Both the position numbers and the translations under genes were made by a program. A stretch of DNA of 64,000 nucleotides from Hyaloscypha bicolor E (Eukaryota; Ascomycota; Leotiomycetes; Helotiales; Hyaloscyphaceae), in NCBI RefSeq assembly GCF_002865645.1, contig NW_020194684.1, positions 651,308 to 715,307 of the forward strand, given 5' to 3'. The notes below the pieces were generated by a model that searched no databases, was not told the origin of the DNA, and saw only the letters and a list, made by a program, of their open reading frames with translations. Below are positions 26,701 through 37,100 of this stretch, piece by piece (within the stretch, counting starts at the first letter, position 1; each line of letters opens with the position of its first letter).

Positions 26701-28636
26701 AGTGGCTAGCATCACATAGCATTCTGAGTATCGATAAGTTGCCTCTCTGCGCGGCTACCAAGACAACATTGTTGGCGTTGTCGCCAACTCCATCCACGGG
26801 TGCTTTATGCTGAAGTAGAAGCTGAATTAATTCAGAGTCTACATCGCCTTCTTCAGACACCAGGCTCCGTAGCGGAATGCCGAGCTCTTGAGGCAGTACT
26901 CCTTTCTCGACGAGAGCCTTCATTGCCTGTAGTCGGATATGTCTCGGTTTTAAGATCATCGCGGTGGGTATTGTAGCCGAGAGGAGCTTCGCTGAGCAAT
27001 TGTTCCGAAGAAGGACGCTGAGTATGTCGAGGTCCGCATTTTCTAGGGCTGTCTGTATAACGCAAGCTTGTTCAAACTCAATCGACGCGCCATAGAGAAT
27101 TAACGCGCCAACGAGCTGAAGGCGCCGCCTTCCCACTGCACGAATCAAGTACGAGTCCAGCGCCTCGCCAGCCAGTCCCAGCGGCCCCAAAATTCCCACG
27201 AGCCGTACCATATCCTGCTCTGATGTTGAGTCGGGCACGAATTTCAGTGCCAGTGAGATGGGCGAAGTGAACTTGCAACTTTTGAACAACTCCAGTATGT
27301 CAAATTCCATGCGCGAAACTGCCCAGTAGAGTGCGTTATGGGGCTCCGTGTCCACAATGACGCCAGCTTCAGCTAAGAGTTTGATCAATGGGAGGTGACG
27401 AGTTTTCACGTCCTTCACCAACTCTTCGCGAAGAACCAGACTGTCCGCCACGAATTCAGCTTTAACAAGCACCGTGAAAAACTTGTGCCTACGGATGTCG
27501 TCCTGAATACGGGAAGCAATTTCGCATGTGAGCTGGCGAACGTAGGGGTCGAAGACATTTCCAAAAAGGTGCTTCCCCCACCCGTAAGCGAGCATGATTG
27601 CCGTGGCCGGGAGATTCTGTAGTTCCAGTGCTTTGTGGAGCAGATGCGTGCAAGCCACCTGGGGACGGTGAGCGAGGCACAGTAGGAGGGGTTCGAGAGA
27701 TCGTATCCATCCGTCATCCAAGCTCTGAACTTCCGCCTCCAAGCAACCCCGCCAGGCCTCGACGCTCATCGCGTTTGGAGCAGACAACAGAAGCCTCACC
27801 AAAGCAACATCACGAAGCTTGACGCGTTCTTGGATAGCATCTCGGCAGGCAGTAGAAGCAACCGCACCAAAGCTGAGAAGCACCTCCATTGCCTCCATTG
27901 AGTGCTTCGACAGTACAATTCCGAATGCCCTGTCCAATGCAGCCTGGTCCAACCCAGCCTGGCACATCAAACGGATGTATTCAAGGTTTTCTTGGCCACA
28001 AACCTCGTCCAGCCACGTAATCTCGGGAACCATGGCGAATGTCTTCTCGAGAGCCACGGATGATCTAATCCTGAGAACCACGGAAGATATGGACTTAGGC
28101 AGCGCGGGAGGCTTAGGGATTTTGGAGCGGCTTGCCGTTCTCTTCTCCAACTGTGGATCGTAGAAGTGACACCATAGCTCCTCCAAAGAGGCTACGCATG
28201 CTTGAGACAGCAGAGCTTGCGCAATACCAGGCGCTGGGAGCGGCGTGCTAGACAGGAGATCATCAAATGCCTTTGCGACCTCATGCTTAGTGAAAGTCCA
28301 ATTGACTGTATTGCATTTTGCCTCTTTGCTCTTCTTCGACCTGAAAATATGCCGTTTCTGCTGGCCGGGTTGCCGGTAGCCAGGCTCGCTGGTTCGTTCT
28401 TGGACGAGCAAGGACCGTACTTCATCGATGTTGCTTGGAAGTGAGGCCCCAAAATCACGAATCTGTGGCTCGGCCAAAGTCGGAATCCGCTGTGGTGGAG
28501 ATAACTCAACCTCGTCTAGGATGGCCTCGATTTGTAACTCAGCCTCGTGGAGGGAGTCCATTATTCGACCAAAGTCGTGGGATGTCGCGACTGCTGAGCC
28601 CAAATGGGACTTCGAAGGCAAGGAAAGATATGGCAT
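23781..28636 (-). CDS. Large ankyrin-repeat-type protein (two exons)
   Basis: A long open frame (28636 down to 24712) is followed by a short intron and a second exon ending at 23781, giving about 1600 residues. The first real ATG is at 28636; a second ATG at 28561 (MDSLHEAELQIEAIL) is an equally plausible start. The N-terminal ~110 residues are charged and low in complexity. The rest is a solenoid of degenerate ankyrin-like units such as IVRLLLKHGADANYASG and LLLAKGADPNKDNGH, with a spacing near 33-36 residues. No ATPase, kinase or membrane segment is seen. Ankyrin solenoids bind proteins, and in fungi they often form the sensing part of large NLR-like or other conflict proteins. The target here is unknown. 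The frame is undamaged over almost 5 kb, so it is probably functional. It is transcribed divergently from the vWA/alpha-kinase gene. Confidence 0.82.
24650..24711 (-). other. Spliceosomal intron in the ankyrin gene
   Basis: On the minus strand the donor is GTATGT at 24711 and the acceptor CAG ends at 24650 (62 nt). A GACTAA branch-like sequence lies at about 24676-24671. Splicing after the first base of a codon joins SRGEA to AYSTPLTK and keeps the ankyrin frame open. An alternative in-frame acceptor, TGCAG ending at 24659, would give a 53-nt intron and three more residues. Confidence 0.85.
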
Positions 28637-29197
28637 GCTTGAGCTCGCGAGCAAGCACAGATGCACCTGCCAAAAGCGCGGAATAGGAGATGAAAAGGAA
28701 GAAGGAATGGCTTGACGAAAGTCCGCAGCAGCTGTCCCCCCCTCTTCGGGCCTCGATGCTTACATGAGATGAGCCGCAATATTGGGGCGGGCCGCAAGGT
28801 ATCTTTAGGCGATCAGACAAGAGAATGCGTTCAATGAGGCAAGGCACCAAGCGCAAATAGAACCCTTCTCTGAGACGGCTTATCAAGCTGCTTGGACTGA
28901 TCATAGGCTCAAGAACAAAAAAAAAACGCGCAAGAGGCGCTGGCTGGTGAACCTTCTCCAATGCGAGCCATTACTTTGACCAGCAGGTGTGACGTGGCCA
29001 ATGCAATGCCGGCCAAACCCCCCATCGGGCTCTGCATCGGGTCAGTGCCATTTTCCAGTCGTGCGAACCATAAAGCATCCCACGCTTCAGCTCCTTTGGG
29101 TCTATATAGATAAGGCTCTCAGCAACCCCAACACCAGCTCCTACTCAGTACAATTCGTGTGTTCTGAGGGCAGTTCTACATCCACGGTCTCTTCAAC
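28637..29197. promoter_or_regulatory. Divergent intergenic region between ankyrin and vWA/alpha-kinase genes
   Basis: About 560 bp separates the two start codons, which point away from each other, so both promoters must lie here. A TATA-like element serves the right-hand gene (29103-29108). For the leftward gene I see no convincing TATA box. An A-run at 28917-28926 is the only notable low-complexity tract. Confidence 0.55.
29103..29108 (+). promoter_or_regulatory. TATA-like box of the vWA/alpha-kinase gene
   Basis: TCTATATAGATAAGG lies about 90 bp upstream of the ATG at 29198, a reasonable distance for a fungal core promoter with a short 5' UTR. Confidence 0.55.
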
Positions 29198-31715
29198 ATG
29201 GCCTCCAACCCACCTCCCTACACCTCGCCCCACTCTGTGTCCCGCTCGAAGACTTCGCGAGACGAAATTCGATCGTTGGCAGACGAGATGCTGCGAGCCT
29301 CGTTGACCCGCGGCGCCGCTTCGCCTGCGTCGTCGGTGGGTTCCACTCCGCCCTCCTACCGCCGCTCCGCCCGTCCCCCTAATCCCGCCGAATTGTTGAG
29401 TCGTGAGCGGAATCCCGGCGCCACCCGCGTAGGGTCGGGCTCGATCACACGCGACAGCATCACCCGGGAGAGCATCACCCGTGACAGATCACCCGCGACA
29501 GCATCGCCCGGGACAGCAAAAGCAGCAGTGTCAGCAGTGTCGGCAGCTCGCTTCCACATCCACCACCAGCACGTTCTCGGCAGCCGATGCCAAGGCTCGG
29601 GTGCGCCATCTGCAGCGGGAAGTGGAGCGGGCGAAGGCGGACGTGCCGCAGCGGGCGACAGGGGGATTATTCAAAGCCGCATGCTCGGCCGACCTGCTGT
29701 TCCTCATCGATACCACGGGGTCGATGTACAGCTATATCAACGCTGCTAAGGAGCAGGTGAGGAGCATTGTGGATGACATCAAAAACTCATTTCTCAACGA
29801 GTCCGAGGTGCGTGTCGCGGTGGTGAGTTACAAGGACCATGGGGACCTCCCGAACATCGAATTCCTCGACTTCACGCCGTCAGCTGATCAAGTCTTCCAA
29901 TTCCTGGGCCGTTTGAACGCCTCTGGCGGAGCGGACGCCCCCGAAGATGTGCTCGGTGGCGTGTATCAGGCGCTGAACGTCTCGTGGAAGCAGCAAACGC
30001 GTTGCATTATCCACATTGCAGATGCACCACCACACGGCGCCGGCGTATTACACGACATGGGCGACGGCTCGGATCACTACCCCCACCCTGGGAGTGAGCC
30101 GCATGGCCTTACCTACGAGCCACTCCTTAAGCAGTTGATCCAACTCGATGTCAACTACGCCCTGCTCCGTGTCAATTCTTCCACGGACCGCATGGCCTTG
30201 GCCTTCGCCCAGGTTTATGCTACCTCCAATGCGGACGCCAAGCTTCTCCCGTCCAATATTTACTCCACCCAAGTGAATGGCATGTACTCTAAAAGTCGCA
30301 GCGGACTTTGGAGTGGAGCAAGCACCAAGCACGCCGATCTCCAATTTGAGGAGATGGAGCTTGGCACCACGTATAGCCAGCTCCGGCATTTGGTGGTTAG
30401 GACTGTCACTACCTCTGTTTCTCGCACGGCGGGTCGTATGTCATTGGCATTAAGCACTGTACCCAGGCGTAGTGCTGCTGGCGGGAAAGGTAAGAGCATG
30501 GCTACCGATCTTACCGCCATTAGGGAGGATGAGGGTAGCGGTGGGAGCGCCAGGGAGGTGTATTTCGAGAAAGACCCGCCGCAGTGGGACACACCTGGCT
30601 GGCTGGATGAGACTCTGGAGGTCGAGGGGTTCTGCCCCGACATGGTGGTGCAGAGCGCCAACTCGCTCAATGAGATGATGAACGCCGATGAGAATATCAA
30701 GCTGAGCGTTACACAGCTTACTATCCGTGCACGGTCGAAGCCGTTTGCCGAAGGCTCGGTACGCGTAGCCTCTTATGCCCGCACAGCAGCCTCGACTAGC
30801 AAGTTCGTGGTTAAGTCCTTTAAAGACGACAGCAAGATGCTCGCACACCTCGCTGAGGATATGCGGATCCAGGCCCTTTGCAAAGCTTTCGCTCTCGAGT
30901 TTAACGGTCTGCTGAAAATTGAGCCCCCGATTGATTTTATTGTAACAACGTGCCTACAAAGCAAGGCGAAAGTAGGGTCGGAAGGCGGGTGCCTCTCCCT
31001 TGAGCCCTTTATCGACGGAGAATATATTAAGTATAATAACAACAGCATGTTTGTGAAAGAGGATTCTCTCGACGAACCCGACCCGTTCAACCAGATAGCA
31101 CAGGCCTTCTCGCACTTTACCTTCGAGCGCTCATGGGGACACTTCCTAGTGAACGATTTACAAGGAGTAGGCCACTTGCTGACCGACCCAGCTATCCAGA
31201 CGGTCGACCACGAAAGATTCAAGCTAGCTGAAACTAACCTCTACGAGGAAGGCTTCAAGTTTTTCTTCGTCTCCCACGAATGCAATTCCATCTGCCGTAA
31301 GCTAGAGCTCAAGAGCAACCGCGAGATGGTTGTCTCAGGAAACTACGAGTTTCGAGAGCGTTGGCCGGCTATAGAGCCCACCGTATGCTGTTCCAATAAG
31401 CTCTGCCGCCGGATCGTCCGCCTGGCGAGCACCCACGAGTCCGACAAGTTCCCCAGCTACCACTGGTGCAGCACGTGCTGGCCGCAGCTGCAATCGTCTA
31501 TGGTCCGCTGGATCTGCATGGCCCCCGGTCCGAACCATGAGTTCGATATGTCCAAGTTCTTTTACGAGTCCCAGGGCCAGCTTGCGCCCCGCAGATGTCC
31601 CGAGCACGTCGAGAAAGACAAGAGTGTGTCGAGCGCGGCCGTGGTGGGTGGGAGCCTGTGGAGCAGGATGAAAGCTGGAGGTCCTAAGCGGTCTATCGCT
31701 GGGAGGAGTTGGTGA
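29198..31715 (+). CDS. vWA domain-alpha-kinase fusion protein (N-terminal frame disturbed)
   Basis: The gene starts at ATG 29198 and ends at 31715. The vWA domain begins near 29690 with LLFLIDTTGSM, whose DxTxS residues (Asp codon at 29709) form the metal-ion-dependent adhesion site; GGADAPEDVLGG near 29928 supplies a further MIDAS loop. An alpha-kinase (MHCK/EF2K) domain follows at about 30740-31310. It has the likely ATP-binding Lys in KFVVKSF (30813), LEPFIDGEYIKY near 31000, FLVNDLQGVGHLLTDP near 31143, and zinc-binding FFVSHECNSIC near 31266. A Cys/His-rich tail (31385-31530) may bind a further metal. The family phosphorylates Ser/Thr in helical or other targets; the substrate is unknown. 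The start frame and the domain frame differ by +1. The change falls between about 29433 and 29700, by an intron (for example GTAGGG at 29429 to a CAG near 29516-29546) or by indels in a tandem repeat. If unspliced, translation would stop at 29749. Confidence 0.85.
29442..29520 (+). repeat. 15-bp coding tandem repeat (SITRD-type) with a one-base-short unit
   Basis: Units of the AGCATCACCCGTGAC type recur four to five times and encode SITRD or SITRE pentapeptides. The unit starting at 29486 is 14 bases (AGATCACCCGCGAC), one base short, which moves the pentapeptide pattern into another reading frame. This is a typical slippage site and the likely cause of the frame change in the vWA/alpha-kinase gene, if that change is not an intron. 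Confidence 0.75.
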
Positions 31716-32550
31716 GCAATTATCAGATGTCCGATAAGGGATCAAACCTACCACCTGAGGAGGTGCGGGGGGCGGAGGGTTATGAATGGAAATACTGGAG
31801 GTGACAAATAAAAGGATTCTCGGGTTATGACCTTCCTTGCACAGAAGTATATGAAGAAATACGGATCTGGATTAACACACTCTGCAGATGAATTAAATCA
31901 CGGGCAGCCTGCCAGTGGGAATTTATGGACAGTAAGAAATCAACTCCTGATTCGAATTTTGGATACATATCCACCGCTCTCAAAGCTCTCACCACAGCCT
32001 GTAGTAAAATACGCTAGAACTGTTCCTCGCTTATAAAAAGGAAATCCTTTTCTCAAAGGTGGATTCCTTTTTCATTAATTTAATTATCTTCTTGATGCTA
32101 CCAAACGGCCTCGTACCAACACCAAACTGCTTTTCGCCAAAAACCTCATTCATACTAATAAAATTCCTCAACCTCAAGTCAAGATATGTTCCGCAATCAC
32201 CCTCATATGCATCGGAGACCGTAAATAGATACCTCGGAGGAAATGTTAGGCCAGCTCGGGAAGGCTAAGCGTGTCTTTTGTAATATATGCATGGTCTTTA
32301 GCACGGTTGGACGAAGTCTGGAGATATCTAAGGATCCATTTGGTATTAATAGATAGCGTTGGTATTAGATCTGAAGATGGCAAGTAGATCACGATGACAT
32401 TCCCATATCTTAGTTTATACTCTGTGTTTGACGTGAATAAGAACACTTAATAAGAAGATAAGAAATGGCCTGTTTGACTACGACCATATTCTAAGGAGGA
32501 CTCAATATTCCGTCCTGCTCTGTCATTTCTATGAAGGATCTATCTTTAAA
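31716..32550. other. Intergenic region after the vWA/alpha-kinase gene
   Basis: No convincing gene. AATAAA at 31807-31812, 92 bp past the stop codon, is a candidate polyadenylation signal. A 12-13-bp inverted repeat (32035-32047 with 32061-32072, one bulged base) could form a hairpin. Composition is moderately A/T-rich without RIP texture. Confidence 0.5.
31807..31812 (+). terminator. Candidate polyadenylation signal AATAAA
   Basis: A canonical AATAAA lies 92 bp after the stop codon of the vWA/alpha-kinase gene. Fungal poly(A) signals are loose, so this is only suggestive. Confidence 0.4.
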
Positions 32551-32958
32551 TTAGTCAATCCACGTTCCTGGGACCCTGGGAACCTTGTTCATTCTTCGTG
32601 GCTTCATATAGCCCACAATCTTCCTTTTCCAGCGCCTGTCAAATCGTTGAACCGTTATATCAGCCATCTTTCTCCGTTCAATCTCCATTGGCCCCAGATC
32701 GACAGAGTCCACATAAGAGTGCCAGCGCGGATAAAAATAAGGCCAGTTGTACAAAACATTCGGCTCCCAGAAACCACTCCGCTTCGAATGGTGCATAGGG
32801 CCCAAATGTCTAAATTCGTGCAACGCCTCGAAAGCCTGGCTGCGTGGATCCATAGCCCAATCAGTGCTTACCCCCCATCCTCCCCCCTCCTCTGAGATAA
32901 TCGACGCTCGTTCCCGTAAATGGCGACCACTCAGTCTAATTTTCGCCAAAGCATCCAT
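32551..32958 (-). CDS. Hypothetical protein, Trp/His-rich, possibly a 3' exon
   Basis: A 135-residue frame starts at ATG 32958. It is rich in Trp, Tyr, His and Arg (for example SGFWEPNVLYNWPYFYPRWH), a composition unlike random sequence. The same frame stays open upstream of the ATG for about 23 codons ([16 protein letters not shown] immediately before it) back to a stop. The visible part may therefore be the last exon of a longer gene or the C-terminal remnant of one. No upstream exon could be assigned. No known domain is recognised. It lies convergent to the vWA/alpha-kinase gene. Confidence 0.45.
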   Translation of the reverse strand: MDALAKIRLSGRHLRERASIISEEGGGWGVSTDWAMDPRSQAFEALHEFRHLGPMHHSKRSGFWEPNVLYNWPYFYPRWHSYVDSVDLGPMEIERRKMADITVQRFDRRWKRKIVGYMKPRRMNKVPRVPGTWID

Positions 32959-33567
32959 ACCGTCGAAATGAATAACTCGTTCGGTGCATGGGTATTGCCA
33001 ATCAATTTTCCCCCTCCTCTGCTCCCCATGCGGTCAGTAAGCTTGCCGCTCTTACTCAGGCGCTAATCGCCCTCGGCTCACTCTCGGCTCAGTCAACTCA
33101 CCTGAGGAACCTGAGCACCCTGAGCAAGATTTGCTATACTGTCACGTGTTTTGAATTCTCCTTTATACTAGTCACACTTGCTTTAACCTCTTGCCTAAGC
33201 TAGAGTTCCAAGGAAATTTCCTCTCTGTTTTTGATTTTCTTTTTCGACTAGAGTAGGGGCTTACAGCTCGGGTACCTTTCAAAAAAGGTCCGGTACCCTA
33301 GACCTACTTCTTTTATTTTATTTTAGATCAAATACCCTACAAATCCTTAGGAATTACTATATTAGGTTAGTTAGTAATTATAGTAATAGAAATAATTAAC
33401 AATTGTCGTACGGATACGGGTACTAGGGAGCTTAGCTTAACTTACTCAGTAGCCCCTTTATTTAGCTAGATCCAGAGGCTCCCTTAGAGCTTCTTTTTAA
33501 TCAGACAACCATTTATGCAAATCACTGTTCCTTATTTTCTGCAATAATAATTAAACACTTCCCCTTA
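32959..33567. other. Intergenic region left of the solo LTR
   Basis: No gene can be supported. From about 33210 the composition becomes A/T-richer. An imperfect inverted repeat around GGGTACC and GGTACCC (33269-33302) lies next to a run of A. The sequence may contain a small decayed insertion. Confidence 0.4.
33563..33567. repeat. 5-bp target-site duplication, left copy (solo LTR)
   Basis: CCTTA precedes the LTR and is repeated exactly at 33961-33965. Confidence 0.85.
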
Positions 33568-33960
33568 TGTGACGGGCTCTTACGAGCAAGGTCCGGACCG
33601 GTGCGGGGACCGTTAATATAACAGATTAAGTATAAATGAGTCCTTATTAATTAACTAAGAATACTAAACTAGAGAAAAGAGAAAAGGATCAAAGAGCTTG
33701 CTGCTTGTGACGCAGGTTGTAACGCAGTTAAGCCAGGCCTGTAGCGGACCGTAGGCGGGTCTCAAGTGCCCTTTAGTGCCAGGCGCACGAGAACCGTCAC
33801 ACGGGCTTAGAATCATAAGGACCTCCGTAGGTTAGCCCTCTTTCTGCTTATTTTGGAAAATAAAGACCCGGAAGAAGCCTGTTATCGTGTCTAAAACGAT
33901 AGGACGGCTTCGATGCTCAGGTTCCAACGGGTCCTATTTAGCAGTTTCACGGCTGTGACA
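33568..33960. mobile_element. Solo LTR, 393 bp
   Basis: The sequence begins TGTGACGGGC and ends CGGCTGTGACA, the TG...CA ends of an LTR. It is flanked by a perfect 5-bp duplication (CCTTA), which integrase-type retroelements leave. No pol coding sequence is present, so it is what remains after LTR-LTR recombination of a complete element. Unlike the flanking blocks it keeps CA, TG and CG dinucleotides, so it shows little or no RIP. Orientation and family are not determined. Confidence 0.82.
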
Positions 33961-33965
33961 CCTTA
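33961..33965. repeat. 5-bp target-site duplication, right copy (solo LTR)
   Basis: CCTTA directly follows the LTR end and matches 33563-33567. Confidence 0.85.
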
Positions 33966-34154
33966 GTCATTATCGACCCAATACTGCGGTAGAATATACG
34001 GCAGACCAGCGAGCTGACTCTGTTGACTTTACTCGTAGAGGAGATTATACGAAAGCTTCTAAATATTGCTGTATAGCGTCCTGGTATATTATTTGATGTT
34101 CAGTTCAATAGTAGGAGCCTGTACGGCCACAGTGGATGCACTCTTCTTTTCCGA

Positions 34155-37100
34155 TTATGCGCCGATGTGAATGAAGGGCGCCCAAATACTTGGCCTATTC
34201 GGGTACTCGGATTGCAGCTGCAGGGTGGCCCTTCTCAAAGCCGACGCGGGCGAGGCATATCCGCTTTGGCCCTGCGGGCACGTCAGGTGCGTGTAGAATA
34301 GAGCCGCTAGACGCGTGCAGGCATCATCGTCGGCGGGCCAGAGGGCCGCAACGATGTGCACGAATCCTGCTACCTGGAAGGCGCTGGCCAGGTGCAGGCT
34401 CTCTTCCTTGAGGCGATCGGCCCGCACCGCGGCTGTCGAGCAGGCCGAAAGAAAGGCCAGCCAAGAGCTATCGTGCGTTACGGTGGCGGCGGATATCATC
34501 GAGAAGGTCAAACTGTCGGCTGCCGGGCCCCCGCCGCCGTCTTTCTGCAGCATGAAGCGGCTCTTTAACGGATCCACCAGGTCGGCGGACCCATGGCAGG
34601 CGAAATGGACCATGGTTGATCCGGGGATGCAGGCGAGAACCTGCTCTGCCGTGGGGTGCCGCAGAACTTGGCAGGGAGAGAGCGGTGCGAAGATGTCCTT
34701 GATGGCATCCGCTTCGCGATCTGCTCCTTTCAGCGCTCTCTGTCCAGGAGTTGTGGGCATGGCCACAACGAGGACGCGATGGGCTTTCACGGCCCGCCCG
34801 ACGACGCCGCAGCTCGCCGCCCGGGACCTCGAATAGCCCAGGGACTTGATGGTAGGTGCGTACGACGGTATCATCTGGTCTGCAGCACTTTCGACGGTGC
34901 AGCCGCCGCCGTCGGATGTTGTGACCACGGCATGTGCAGTGTCACGGCCTGGACAAGCTGTGGAAGTGGAAACGTGGTGTTTGGTGTAAATATATGTATG
35001 AATGATGGTGCCCTAATGGCGGTGAAGAAGCTATATATACGCCTGTGCGCAGCACGTGACATGCAGCGTGGAAGGGAAGCGCGGTTGCGACACCCGAACC
35101 GATCCACCAAACGCGCGACAAGACATCGCCGTCGCCGCCGTCGTCGCCTCGAAGGCCCAAGAGCTTGTTCTCCCTCATACGGGAGACGACCGGCTTGACG
35201 CACCCATGCCACAGCCACATGAGTTCTTCGTCGCTGGTTCCGATGCCGTCGTCGCCATCTTCTTCCGCGTAGATATCTCGCTCCGAGGCGAGTGCCGTCC
35301 GGGCCGCCCCGAACCGGGTGTATGCGCGCTGCACCAACGATGGGGCCTGGACGGCGCGAGCCTTTGGCAGTGGGATTGCGTCGGCGCCGTTCGGCGTTAC
35401 GATGACGGCGTCGGAGCCGATGTCAGTGAGGTTAACCACCACAATGGGGCCGTCGACGGCTTGCGCGACCAGCTCGTCGAAATCCGGCTCGAGGAGAAAG
35501 TTCCCGTAGCCATCAAGCTTGCGGATGTCGGCGAGGCAGCTGACCATATCCTGGATGGCCCGCCACCTCTGGTGCCGCAGCACATCGATTAGGGCAGGAT
35601 CTTGGGCATTAATAGGCGCCTGCGCCTGGAGCCGCAGGGTGTCGTAGCGCGCGGCGAGGGCCGGGTGACGCTGTTGGAGGGAGGACAGCGCCTCAGGTTC
35701 TTGCTTGTCGTCCATCATGTACCCGAGGACGATGCCACGGCCAAATTCGAGCCACTGGATGGCCTTGGCCGCATGGCCGAGCTTGAGAAAGACTGAGCAG
35801 GTGTCGGCCGCAAGCCCCGACACATGGATGGCCGAGTTCTGCTGGTCTTCTCGCGTGGCCTGCCGGCCGCAGATGATGGGGAGCAGTTGCATGGCGGACT
35901 CGGCTACTTGGCCGGCACGCTCCCAGAGCTCTCTTCCCGCCAGCACCCGGATCACATTCCGGGCCGCGGCCATGCGAATAACCGAGGGCGCATGCAGAGA
36001 CTCAAAGGACTCGACATAGCAGGCCAGGGCCCGGTCGGCATCTCCCAGCGGGACGGATGCGGCGTCCTGGTTAGCTTCGTGCACGGGCAGTTCTACCACG
36101 TTCCCGAGGTTCATCAGCCACTGCCCCCGGGATGGATGGTCCTCGGCAGTGGCGTCGACGCTTGTCTGGAGGACCCGGACGGCTTCCATCCTGGCTGCGG
36201 GGTCGCCTGTCTTTCGGGCAATCTTGCCGAGGGCCCAGCCAAGACTGTTCAGCTGGGTGGCGTGGTCCGGACTGTCCGGATCTTTCTCAGACGTCGACTG
36301 AACGCACTCCCGGAACAGCTCGACGACGGTTCTCATCATGGAGATGTCGTCAGTGACCTCAGCCAGCAACATGAGCTTTGTGGCGTAGTTGTGTTTCCAG
36401 TCGTTCTTCTCTGCGAGCACGTCCGGCGTAGAGTTGACAGCCTGTTCCGCGAGCCTGGCGGACTCCACCATGGCATCGAGTTCCCCTGTTCGTAGGAACG
36501 AGCTCCGCAGCAACTCGGAAAGATTGTCGAGTCGCCGCGCGATGGCGACGTGGGTATCGGGCGTCTTCGCCACCGATTTTCTGCAGGCATCAATCGCCAG
36601 CTCCAAGACGCGGGCCTCATAACTGCGCTTGTAGTATTCGTGGAGGGTAACACCCAGGCTGTTGAGCCATTCCGGAGCTTCCGGGTCGCCCGGACGGCTG
36701 CAGTCGACCGCTTGTTGGGCGAATTGGATGGCCTCGCCGCCGACGGCGAGGTCCCTGTACCGTTTGAACAGGCTATTGAGCTGGTTCGCTAGGTTACCCA
36801 GCAATCCTGACCGCTCCCAGTGATCTTCGGACGTGACGCCCACCACCCGGCGCATCAACTCAATGCCCTGTTTCAAGTAGGTCGTGTCGCCGGTGACGTT
36901 GTATTGGGCCTCATACATAACACTGAGGTTGCTCGCCCTGCCGGTCCACATGCCGTTGTCCTCGGGAGTCTCGTCGACTATTTTCTTGCAGATTCTGGCG
37001 GCGTCGGCAAGGACAGCTGTGTCGTGGGTTCTCTGGAAGAGCAGGTGAAGCATAGCAGCAAGGTTGTTCAAGGGGAACATCCTGTTGAAGTGTCCGTCGG

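Noticed and set aside
28664..28666. A start of the ankyrin protein at 28666
   Set aside because: The codon is GTG; the first ATG in frame is at 28636.
28539..28961. A 140-residue minus-strand frame upstream of the ankyrin gene as a possible first exon
   Set aside because: It overlaps the ankyrin coding region in another frame, has no suitable donor leading into the ankyrin frame, and looks like an open shadow.
29481..29483. A start codon for the vWA/alpha-kinase protein at 29481
   Set aside because: The codon is GTG, which is not a normal start in fungi. The ATG at 29198, with a TATA-like box 90 bp upstream, is far better.
33568..33960. A non-coding RNA gene or tRNA in this G/C-richer patch
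   Set aside because: TG...CA ends plus the perfect CCTTA duplication identify it as a solo LTR, and no cloverleaf was seen.
34190..36653. Long plus-strand frames over TPR-CHAT copy 1 (for example 35056-35592 and 35824-36495)
   Set aside because: They are antisense shadows caused by the high G+C of the gene. The minus strand carries the recognisable TPR and CHAT domains.
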